A DNA stretch of 64,000 nucleotides from Arthrobacter sp. DNA4 (GTDB lineage: Bacteria; Actinomycetota; Actinomycetes; Actinomycetales; Micrococcaceae): NCBI RefSeq assembly GCF_024362385.1, contig NZ_CP101466.1, positions 2,046,001-2,110,000 of the forward strand, written 5' to 3'. A model generated the notes under the pieces. The model was given only the letters and a program-made list of their open reading frames with translations, had not been told where the DNA came from and made no database searches. Both the position numbers and the translations under genes were made by a program. Positions 9,269-17,688 of the stretch are shown here, one piece after another. Position 1 is the first letter of the stretch. Each line of letters opens with the position of its first letter.

Positions 9269-12200
9269 CTAGCGGGTCGCGCCGAAGATGCCGGCGCCGG
9301 AGAGGAGATCGCTGCCGATGCCGGCGATCCCGTGCAGGGTGGGGTTGAGGCCGGCAGCGCCGACCAGGACGACACCGGTCCCGAGCGTCGTCGCGTCGAC
9401 TGTCGCGGCGGGCGCGGTGGTGAGGAGCACCTGGTCTGTGCCCAGACCGCTTCCGGCGGCGACGGGGACGGTGACCGCCCCGTGGGCGGAGGCGACATCG
9501 GCCGCCTGGACGAGCTGCACGTCGAGTGCGCCGCGCTCGCCGACGACCTGGCCGTCGAAGAGGAGGCCGGTGCCGGCGTTGGTGATCCAGTCGCGCCCCT
9601 CGGGCTGTGTCAGCACCGAGTACGGCAGCCCGCTGTGGAAGACCTGGTCGATCGGGTCGACCACCCAGTCGCCGGGTTTGACGGGGACGACCTTGGGCAC
9701 GCGCGGCTTGACGAGCTCCGTCCACCAGCGGTCGTCATCGAGCCAGTCCGGTCGCGGGCTGCCGGGCACGGGCGTGGTGGTCACCCACTCCTGCCACTCC
9801 TCGATGGTGCGCTCGGTGACCTCCGGCTCCAGGAAGAGCGTGGTGTTGCGGTCCGCGAAGAAGGCGGGTTTCATCAGGCTCTCGATCTCGCCGATGCCCG
9901 CGGCGATCGCCGCCTGGACGGCCGCCGGGTCGTCCGCATCCTCATACGCTTCGGCGGAGACGCCCAGCGTGATGAGGTTGTTGACGGGCAGGAGGGTGTA
10001 CTGCCCCGTCGCTCCGAGAACGTCGAGCGTCACGGGCAGGTCGGGGGCAGGCTCAGAGCTGATCCGGGTGCGGATGCTGACGGAGAGCGTGCCAGAGGTG
10101 CCGATGTACGCGGTCGGCCGCACTTTGCCCGGATCCGTCCCGACGAGGAACGGCGTGGAGGGGCGGGGTCGTGCCGCCGTCGGCTCGGGCGGGCTGTTGC
10201 GGCTGGTGAGGTGCAGAGCCTTGTTGAACGGCGCGCCCAGGTTGAGGTAGACACCCGCGGTCGCGAGGGTCGCGGCGGTTTCGGTCCCGAGCGGCGGATC
10301 CGGGATGACCGTTACCCACACCGGGATGGACGCGGTGCTGAATCCCGCGCCGACGGTCACGCGGAGGCGGCGGTCCTCCGGCACCTCGTAGCCGGCGGTG
10401 CGCGGCGTGCTCCAGGCGCCCTCGACCAGCTCGCTCCAGTGCAGCTGGGCCTCGATCGTGAGGTTGACGGTCGGCAGCGTGATCGGTTTGCTGGTGTCGA
10501 CGGAGGCGGCGCCCGCGGGCGAGCCCTGCTCGAGGAAGGTGACCCAGAACAGGAACAGCCGGTCGCGCCACACCACCGGCATGAGGTGGTTCCCCTCGAT
10601 GGCCACGTCGATCGGCTCCCACGCCGACCAGAGCCGGTTCGCGTATCGCCGTGCGAAGTACTTGTGGGGTTGCGAGAACGTGCGGCCGATCACATGCAGG
10701 GTGTTGCGGGTGAAGTCGACGTCGTCCTCCAGGTGCATCGCGACGATGTCGAGCCTGGCCAGCTCCTCCAGCTGGCGCAGGTAGGAGAGGAACGCGTCCT
10801 CGACGATCTCGGGCGAGACGTCGTTGGCGAGCAGCTTGCCCTCGAGCTCGGTGAACAGGTGCGACTTGTCGCTGCGGAACTCGGGCTCCAGCCAGTTCTC
10901 TGGGAAGAGCCAGATCTTACGGTTGGCTTCCCACACCCGGTAGCGCTTCATCCACTCCCACTGCTCGGCGTTCACGATGGCCGACGGGTGCACCCGCGCC
11001 TCGAGGTTGAGCAGGATGCGGGTGATGAAGAGCTGGACGCTGCCGAGCGCCGCCCGGATGCGGGACGTGGTCAGCACCGGCTCGCTGAGCGGGTCGAGCA
11101 GCAAGAGTTCGTAGAGCTGCTCCACCCGCGACAGGGACTCGGCGTGCAGGACGAAGGCCACGAGGGCGTCGCGCTGGCGGGAGCGGAGTTGATCGGAGAC
11201 GGGCTTCACCGCGGTGGTCCAGGTGGTGTCGTCGTAGTTGGCCTTGACCGTCTCGCGGATGTCGGCGGCGAGGGCCGCGCGGCCGGTGTCGTCGGCGGTC
11301 AGGTGGACGACCCCTGTCCAATTGCGCAGCCGATCGGGCGTTGTCCCGAAGCGCGCGGCGAGGGCGAGCACCTCCCACAGCCGGCGGAGCGTCAGGTCGT
11401 CGTCGATTACGGGTCCTGCGGGCCACAGCAGTGCGGCCGCAGCGATCTCGTCGGGCATGCGCCGCAGCAGGGCGGCGAGCAGCTCGGTGACGTGCGGCCA
11501 CGGGTCTGCGGGCGCCGCCGCCGCTTCGAAGACGTCGATGAGTTCGCCCGGGCCGGCACCGAGCTCTGCGCGGAGGGATGCGTAGCCGGCGAGACGGAGG
11601 ACGGCCGCGAACCGGTCGCGCGCCGCCGCCAGTTCGGCCGGGGAGTCGCCGACGGGCGCGGTGGGCAGGCCGCCCAGGTCGAGCCCGCCGAACTGCGCCG
11701 GGTGGGAGAGCAGGTGGCGTGCCTCGCGCAGGTCGAGGTTCAGGGCGGTGAGCAGCGATGCGGCCGAGCGCACCCGGGTCAGCGTCACGAGGGCCTGGTC
11801 GAGGGCGCTCGCCGGGTAGAGCCGGAGACTGCCGAACGGCGCGCTGGGAGCAGCGGCCGAGTGCACCAGGACGCGGGCGCGACCTCCTGCGAGCTGTGTC
11901 GCGGTGACGTCGAAGCGATACGGCACGCCCGCGTCCAGCTGGACGAACTCGTCCGGCCCTGTGCCCAGCACGGAGTCGTCGACCGCCGCCGTCCCGTCGA
12001 GGAACAGCGGATCGGACAGGTGCGGGAACGACAGCTGTGCACTCGCTCCCGCCTTCGCGAGCTCGATCGTGAAGCGGTTCGGTCCCGAGCGGTCCACGAC
12101 GAGCGTTCCGGTGACTCGCATGCTGTTAGCGGCGGGCAGCGGGTCGCCCGCACTGTCGGTCGCGGCGCGGGCTGCCGTATCGGCATCGCCGACCAGCGAC

Positions 12201-15200
12201 GGGGTGTCCTGGCGGGGCCCGGTGCCGTCGGCGCTCGGGAAGAAGTCGCCGTCGACGCCTGACTGTGCCAGGGACGTCAGGGTCGGCAGCACCGGTCGGC
12301 CGCCGACCGCGAGGACCGCCGGATCGGTGAGCAGTGCTGTCACGAGGTCGGCGTCCGCGTCGAGGGCGCGGGCGAGCGTGCCCGCGATGAGCTCGGTGGC
12401 CTGGCTGCGCAAGCGGGCCTCGGCGAACGCCGCCGCGGTGCGCGCACGACGGGAGGCGGTGGCGGCCGCGAGGAGGTCCGCGTTGGCGGCCGCCTTCTCG
12501 GCGAGCTGTTCGGCCGTGTCGGTGGGGAGGGGTGCGACGAGTCCGGGGACGGGCTCGAACAGTCCGGGGTAGTCGGACGCTGCCAGGAATCCCGTCGTCG
12601 CGCCGCCGCCGAGATCGCGCTGCAGCAGCTCGGTGTCGAAGAAGTCCTGAGTGGAGGGCGTGAGCGGTTCCGCGCCGCGCAGCATCTTGAGCAGGCGAGC
12701 GACGACGGGCGCGCCAAGGGACTGGCCGAGCAGCTCGGCGAGCCACTGCTCGGTGATGGCGCTCGCGTCGGCCGGCACGGCGGCGGCGGAGCGCAGGGCG
12801 CGCAGCTGGTCAGCGAGGCCGGTGATCAGCAGGGCGTCGCGGGCAGGATCGGGCTGGTCGGCGCCGGCCGTGCCGGCCGGGTCGAGCCGTCCGCGCAGCA
12901 GCCGGTCGAGCATCCCGACGTCGAGGTCGATCTCGGCGAGCCGCGCGGCGACGTCGACGAACGCGAGCGTCCCGCTGTACGGGTGGTCCTCGGCGAGGTC
13001 GTCGAGCGGTCCGGGCTCCACGCCGTCGAACGGGTCGAGGGCGCTGAGCGCGCTGAGCACGATGAGGTCGTCCACCGGTCGATGCATGGCCTTGGCGAGG
13101 AGGGCGTGACGGGCGAGGGTGGACACGTTCTCGAGCGTCAGGGGAGCGGTGTCGAGGGAGGTGCCTGCGTCGGCGAGGATCGCGGCCACCTGCGCGGCGC
13201 TCAGGCCGAGCGCTCCCTGCACGGCGGGGAGGTGCCCGGCGATCAGCCCGAACTCGGGGGGCTTGCCCTCGCCCTGCGCCGCGACCCAGGCCGGTGCGAG
13301 ATAGTCGCCGAACGGGTGGTCGAAGACCGTGTCGAGGCCGGCGACCCTGCGGGTGAGGAACAGCGCGGCGTACGGGGAGCGGGCCCCGCGCACCGGGAGC
13401 GGCCCCCACAGGGTGAGCAGCGAGAGGCGCTTGGAGGCGGGGAGCTCGAGCGTCGCCGCGAGACTGACCAGGTGGGCGAGGTAGACGATCGCGGTGCGCA
13501 GCGGTCGGTCGGCGAAGACCAGCCGGCCGTCGGCATCGGTCGGCGTGAGGGCGCCGAGTGCGGTGTCCAGCTCCACGATCGACCAGCCCAGCCGCCGCCA
13601 CAGCCGCACGAACCAGCTCAGCCGGACGAAGACGGCGGGGTCGGCGGCGGTGCCGTCGGCGTGCTGCAGGATGGTCCGGTCGAAGTCCGCACCGGTGTCG
13701 GGATCGGCGAGCACCAGGATCTGGTCCTGGGGCACATCGGCGAGGCGGTCGCGGACCTGCTGCGCAGTGATCCCGTACGCCGACGCGTAGGCGTCGATCC
13801 GGGCGGCGAACGCGGCGAGTTCGGTCAGGCGGTTCCAGTCGTCCACGCTCAGCGCCTTCTTGCGAGCCTGCTGAGCCGCGGTCAGGCCGTCGCCGAGCAG
13901 GTCGGACTCGGTGGAGAGGAAGGTCTGGTTCGCCGGGTCGAGGAACCAGCGGACGGTGCTCATCGCGGCGGGCAGTGCGGCGAGCAGAGGCTCCCGCGCA
14001 AATCCCGGGTTCACAAACCCGGTCTGGACGAGGTCCACCAGCTCGCGGTAGCTGATTCCGAGCCGGCGGGAGAGCGCCTTCGCCGAGTTCAGGTCGATGC
14101 GCTGGCCGGTGTCGGGATCGGTGGCGGCGGTCGTGGCGGCGCCCTCGTCCGGGTAGCCGTACAGCGTCCACCAGGCGGTCAGCGGATCCGGGTCGGTCAG
14201 CAGTGCCAGCTCGGGCGCGCTCAGCTCGAGCTGTTCGGCGAAGACGGCGACGCGGTCGTAGGCGGCGGCCGGGTCGATGAGCGCGTCGGTCGGGCGGAAG
14301 GTGTCGAGCAGCTCGGCGAGGGGCGCCTCGGCGTGCGCGGCGAAACGGCGGACGGTCTCCGTCCACAGGTCGAACGGCAGCCCGACGGGATAGACGGCCT
14401 CGCGCAGCGCGCGGTACGCGCCGGTCAGCACGTTCGCCGGCTCGGCCAGCAGGGACTCGGTGGCCGCGTCGCCGGTGTCGTGCACCGCGTCGGCGGCGAG
14501 CGCCCCGTGGGCGACCCGGTACTCCAGGATCTCGTTCACCAGGTCGATGTAGGGCAGCTCGGTGTTGGTGTTGGCGCAGTCGAGCTGCAGCTGCGGGAGG
14601 TCGGGGCGCCGGGCGACGAGCTCGTCGTAGGGGTTGCGGAACTTGTCGGTGTACGGGCTTCCGGTCCGCTCCTCCCACTCGGCCAGGAAGTTCGCCCAGG
14701 CGGCGGGCTCGCCCTCGCAGAACGCGAGCAGATCGACCAGGTAGGCGGCCGGGCTCAGCACGGAACGGCAGTGCTCGCACTCGCAGAAGTCGAGGGAGCC
14801 GAACAGCGACTCCATGGTCGGGTACCCCTTGAGGGACTCCTTCAGCCGGCTGACCTCGGCCGTGCGGGCGGGGGCGCCGCCGGAGATCGCCAGCAGCTCG
14901 GGGTCGCTGTCGACCTTCTTCACGACGCCGAACAGGTTGTACGACATCGCGGAGACCTGGTGCGCCTTGCGCCACACCAGCCGGGTCTCGGCGGCAGCCG
15001 GCTTGCGGCCGAACCGGTCGAGGTACGCCTTCTCGTACAGGCGCGAGAAGGCGTCGTAGGCGAGAGACGTCACGTCGTAGGAGGAGGTCAGGCCGAGGTC
15101 GAGCAACACGGCCATCGCGTCGTTGCCCGGTGTGATCTGGTACACCCGGTGCAGCGTCTTCACCGTCTCGGTGGCGGCAGCCCGCTCGTCGTCGCCGAGG

Positions 15201-16852
15201 CCGGCGATCGCGAGTCCAGAGGAGGCCAGATCGGACGTCTCCAGGTACGAGGTGACGGACTGCGCGCCGAGCTGGAACCCGGTCTGGGCGAGGGCGTCGA
15301 GCAGCTTCACGGTGGGCGCCGCGGACGGGCCGACGGGGAGGTCGCCCGCGTCGATCATCCTCGTCACCACCTGGGTGGGGTAGCTGATCCGCACCTTGCG
15401 CGCCATGTCCTCCGCGTATGCACCGAGCCGTGCCTCCACGTCGTCCCCGCCGTACGAAGCGGGGATGAGGGCGTCGAGTGCGGCGTCGTCGGCGGCGAGG
15501 TCGCGCACGGTCTGCGTCCACTGGTCGGCCCGGTAGAATCCCTCGGCGACCAGGGCGGCGGGGCTGGTCAGAGTCTGGTCGGCGCCCGGTGCGCCCTCGG
15601 AGAGCCTGCCCATGAGAGCCGTGGTCACCGGAGCGCTGTTGCTTACCAGGTAGGCGAGTTTGCCCTGCCACTGCAGGCGGGCGACAGTCGGCTCGTCGAC
15701 GTTCTCGGCCCGCGCCGCATCCCAAAGGTCGCCGCCGTGCGCGCGGTCGGTTTGGGCGAAGAACGCGCGGGCGAACCGCGCCGCGTTTTCGTCGTCCGCC
15801 GCCGCGCCCAGGAGTTCGCCGTAGGTGCCGCTCGAGCCGGGCACGGGAGTGGCCAGCCGGGTGGTGTCGGCGAACTGCTGGAAGGAGGCGACCGCCTCCC
15901 GCACCGCCGCGTCGTCGAGATCGACGATTCCGCGCTCGCGCAGCTTCCCGAGGGCGTGGCCGACCGTGTCGGGCGAGAGCTGGGCGAGGGAGCCGTCGTC
16001 GGTGGGGATGCCCGCGCGGAAGAGTCCGTACAGCGCTTCGGCGGGCAGGCCGCTGCGCTCGCTCACGCGCTGCGCGTTGACGGCGAGGGCGGTGAGGCGC
16101 GCATCCCATCCGGTGCTGGTCGCGAGGCCGGTGAGGTCTCGACGGTCAGGGGCCTCGCTTGCCTTCGTCAGCGCGGCGGGATCGCCGATGAGCGGGATGA
16201 TGTCGCCGAGCAGTCGCCGGTATTCGCCGGCCGCAGGCGCGAGTCCCGCCGGAGCCAGTAGATCGACGCGGGCGGAGGAGAGGGCGCTGACGGCGTCGAG
16301 CGGCGTCGAGAGCACCGTCTCGCCGCCGTCCGCTCCGACGCCGCGTACCTCGACGCTCCAGCCGCGAGGCCCCGGGTCGTACTGCATCCGGTAGCCGCCG
16401 GCGTCGTCCGTCGTCGTCTCGGTGACGAGGGTGCTGGTGCCGCCGAACCCTCGGCGGTACAGGCGCAGCGCGAGGCCGGAGGCCGGCAAGCCGGACGCCA
16501 GCAGGACCGTTCCCGCGAGGGTGCGTGTGGTCGGGCGCTGCTCCGGCGTGGGCTCCTCGTCGAACGCGCCGAGCCGTTCGAGCTCGGCGTTGAGGGCCTC
16601 CGCGGTCGGGTCGTCGACCGAGCCGTGCGCCTCGATGCGGTGGCGCTCCTGGAACAGCGACACGGCTTTCGCGGTGCCGTCGCCGTACGCGCTGCGGCGC
16701 GCCTCCCGTTTCAGGAGGGCGGTGAGCTGATCGACGTCGGGCGCGGGGAGGTCGAGGGCTCCGTGTTCGAGGAGCAGCAGCAGACCCTGCTGCAGGTCGG
16801 CGACGGCGGCGCCGGTGCTGCCGGCCTCGAGGCCGGGGACGATGCGGTTCAT
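9269..16852 (-). CDS. Tc toxin TcA-type protein, N-terminal polypeptide
   Basis: 2527 residues. The N-terminus (about 1-95) looks like a peptidoglycan-binding-type helical domain (VADLQQGLLLLLEHGALD), followed by a beta-sandwich carboxypeptidase-regulatory-like segment (about 105-190). The middle is the VRP1/SpvA-type region with the signature CECEHCRSVLSPAAYLVDLL near residue 690. A neuraminidase-like/ABC-toxin segment (YRVWEANRKIWLFPENWLEP) lies near residue 1985. Together with the next gene it makes up one complete TcA, the receptor-binding and channel component. Split TcA genes are known in some Tc loci (TcaA/TcaB style). ATG 16852 is preceded by GAGG eight bases upstream. No signal peptide is visible, as usual for Tc proteins. 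Confidence 0.92.
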   Translation of the reverse strand: MNRIVPGLEAGSTGAAVADLQQGLLLLLEHGALDLPAPDVDQLTALLKREARRSAYGDGTAKAVSLFQERHRIEAHGSVDDPTAEALNAELERLGAFDEEPTPEQRPTTRTLAGTVLLASGLPASGLALRLYRRGFGGTSTLVTETTTDDAGGYRMQYDPGPRGWSVEVRGVGADGGETVLSTPLDAVSALSSARVDLLAPAGLAPAAGEYRRLLGDIIPLIGDPAALTKASEAPDRRDLTGLATSTGWDARLTALAVNAQRVSERSGLPAEALYGLFRAGIPTDDGSLAQLSPDTVGHALGKLRERGIVDLDDAAVREAVASFQQFADTTRLATPVPGSSGTYGELLGAAADDENAARFARAFFAQTDRAHGGDLWDAARAENVDEPTVARLQWQGKLAYLVSNSAPVTTALMGRLSEGAPGADQTLTSPAALVAEGFYRADQWTQTVRDLAADDAALDALIPASYGGDDVEARLGAYAEDMARKVRISYPTQVVTRMIDAGDLPVGPSAAPTVKLLDALAQTGFQLGAQSVTSYLETSDLASSGLAIAGLGDDERAAATETVKTLHRVYQITPGNDAMAVLLDLGLTSSYDVTSLAYDAFSRLYEKAYLDRFGRKPAAAETRLVWRKAHQVSAMSYNLFGVVKKVDSDPELLAISGGAPARTAEVSRLKESLKGYPTMESLFGSLDFCECEHCRSVLSPAAYLVDLLAFCEGEPAAWANFLAEWEERTGSPYTDKFRNPYDELVARRPDLPQLQLDCANTNTELPYIDLVNEILEYRVAHGALAADAVHDTGDAATESLLAEPANVLTGAYRALREAVYPVGLPFDLWTETVRRFAAHAEAPLAELLDTFRPTDALIDPAAAYDRVAVFAEQLELSAPELALLTDPDPLTAWWTLYGYPDEGAATTAATDPDTGQRIDLNSAKALSRRLGISYRELVDLVQTGFVNPGFAREPLLAALPAAMSTVRWFLDPANQTFLSTESDLLGDGLTAAQQARKKALSVDDWNRLTELAAFAARIDAYASAYGITAQQVRDRLADVPQDQILVLADPDTGADFDRTILQHADGTAADPAVFVRLSWFVRLWRRLGWSIVELDTALGALTPTDADGRLVFADRPLRTAIVYLAHLVSLAATLELPASKRLSLLTLWGPLPVRGARSPYAALFLTRRVAGLDTVFDHPFGDYLAPAWVAAQGEGKPPEFGLIAGHLPAVQGALGLSAAQVAAILADAGTSLDTAPLTLENVSTLARHALLAKAMHRPVDDLIVLSALSALDPFDGVEPGPLDDLAEDHPYSGTLAFVDVAARLAEIDLDVGMLDRLLRGRLDPAGTAGADQPDPARDALLITGLADQLRALRSAAAVPADASAITEQWLAELLGQSLGAPVVARLLKMLRGAEPLTPSTQDFFDTELLQRDLGGGATTGFLAASDYPGLFEPVPGLVAPLPTDTAEQLAEKAAANADLLAAATASRRARTAAAFAEARLRSQATELIAGTLARALDADADLVTALLTDPAVLAVGGRPVLPTLTSLAQSGVDGDFFPSADGTGPRQDTPSLVGDADTAARAATDSAGDPLPAANSMRVTGTLVVDRSGPNRFTIELAKAGASAQLSFPHLSDPLFLDGTAAVDDSVLGTGPDEFVQLDAGVPYRFDVTATQLAGGRARVLVHSAAAPSAPFGSLRLYPASALDQALVTLTRVRSAASLLTALNLDLREARHLLSHPAQFGGLDLGGLPTAPVGDSPAELAAARDRFAAVLRLAGYASLRAELGAGPGELIDVFEAAAAPADPWPHVTELLAALLRRMPDEIAAAALLWPAGPVIDDDLTLRRLWEVLALAARFGTTPDRLRNWTGVVHLTADDTGRAALAADIRETVKANYDDTTWTTAVKPVSDQLRSRQRDALVAFVLHAESLSRVEQLYELLLLDPLSEPVLTTSRIRAALGSVQLFITRILLNLEARVHPSAIVNAEQWEWMKRYRVWEANRKIWLFPENWLEPEFRSDKSHLFTELEGKLLANDVSPEIVEDAFLSYLRQLEELARLDIVAMHLEDDVDFTRNTLHVIGRTFSQPHKYFARRYANRLWSAWEPIDVAIEGNHLMPVVWRDRLFLFWVTFLEQGSPAGAASVDTSKPITLPTVNLTIEAQLHWSELVEGAWSTPRTAGYEVPEDRRLRVTVGAGFSTASIPVWVTVIPDPPLGTETAATLATAGVYLNLGAPFNKALHLTSRNSPPEPTAARPRPSTPFLVGTDPGKVRPTAYIGTSGTLSVSIRTRISSEPAPDLPVTLDVLGATGQYTLLPVNNLITLGVSAEAYEDADDPAAVQAAIAAGIGEIESLMKPAFFADRNTTLFLEPEVTERTIEEWQEWVTTTPVPGSPRPDWLDDDRWWTELVKPRVPKVVPVKPGDWVVDPIDQVFHSGLPYSVLTQPEGRDWITNAGTGLLFDGQVVGERGALDVQLVQAADVASAHGAVTVPVAAGSGLGTDQVLLTTAPAATVDATTLGTGVVLVGAAGLNPTLHGIAGIGSDLLSGAGIFGATR

Positions 16853-16869
16853 GGTGACCTCGCTCGGTG

Positions 16870-17688
16870 CTAGAGGTATCTGTCTGCTCCATAGAGCAGG
16901 GGGAGGATGGCGCGGTTGTCGCCCGTCGCCAGTGCGGCGCGTTCATCCGCGTCGCAGTCGTCGTAGAGCGCGGCCAGACGCGCCCGGTCGGTGAGCTCGT
17001 TGCGGTGGACGATGCGCGAGCTGCTCGCCGCGAGCTCGGCCATACGGGCGACGGCGTGGTCGCGGCGCTCGGTCTCGTCGGCGGCGCGCAGGGTGGCGGA
17101 GGCGGTGGCGAGGTCGTCGCGCAGGCTCGCCCCCGCTCTTGGAAGCCAGGTGCCGAGGAGGCCGCCGAGGGACAGCGCGACCACCTCCTCGAACGGGACG
17201 GCGCGGACGTCCGCGTCGACGTAGGTCAGGCCGTCGAGCGCATCCCACGCGTCCAGCAGCGCGTGGACGAGCGCGGCCGTCGACTCCGGCGTGCCGGGGC
17301 TCCTCCGCCCGGTGAGGAGGGTGAGGGCACCCCACGGGGTGCGGCCCAGCCGGTGGCGCACGCTGTCGGCGTCCATCGCCGGATCGGCGGGCGATACTGC
17401 CGCCCCCGCCCACGCGTCCGCCACCGCGCCCGCCCCCGCGCCCGCCCGGGCCGCAGCGAGCGCCGCGCCGAGGAAGTCCGCGGCGATGTACGCCCGCGGT
17501 CCCGTCCGCGCCGGATCGAGGTCGGCACTCGCCCCCACGAACACAACGTCCCCCTGCCCGACCGCTCGTGTGGGGATGTCGGCCTTGCAGCCGGACGCGA
17601 CCCATTCCTCCCCGGCGTGGCGCGCGGCGACCAGGGCGCCCGCGTCTCCGCTGCGCCACGTCCACAGCGGGAACCCGACGGCGTTCAC
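16870..17688 (-). CDS. Unrecognised 272-residue protein inside the Tc operon
   Basis: I do not recognise this family. The start GTG 17686-17688 overlaps the TcB-TcC stop as GTGA, and the gene ends 17 bp before TcA, so it is translationally coupled and co-expressed with the toxin. The N-terminus (FPLWTWRSGDAGALVAARHA) is followed by an Ala/Gly-rich segment near residues 60-90. The rest is mainly alpha-helical with many Asp, Glu and Arg residues. There is no signal peptide or membrane helix. Its place between the payload and the pore gene suggests a chaperone, assembly factor or cognate immunity protein, but nothing in the sequence proves this. Confidence 0.75.
   Translation of the reverse strand: MNAVGFPLWTWRSGDAGALVAARHAGEEWVASGCKADIPTRAVGQGDVVFVGASADLDPARTGPRAYIAADFLGAALAAARAGAGAGAVADAWAGAAVSPADPAMDADSVRHRLGRTPWGALTLLTGRRSPGTPESTAALVHALLDAWDALDGLTYVDADVRAVPFEEVVALSLGGLLGTWLPRAGASLRDDLATASATLRAADETERRDHAVARMAELAASSSRIVHRNELTDRARLAALYDDCDADERAALATGDNRAILPLLYGADRYL

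Noticed and set aside
6336..9272. Long plus-strand open frames over the Tc genes (also 9332-12262, 12983-16261, 17568-21521)
   Set aside because: They are antisense shadows of very GC-rich coding sequence, with low-complexity Arg/Gly/Ala products and no family similarity.
9258..9725. Extension of the TcA C-terminal gene upstream of 9257
   Set aside because: The extra sequence is an out-of-frame, Arg-rich reading of the end of the preceding TcA gene. AGGAG and ATG at 9257 explain the start.
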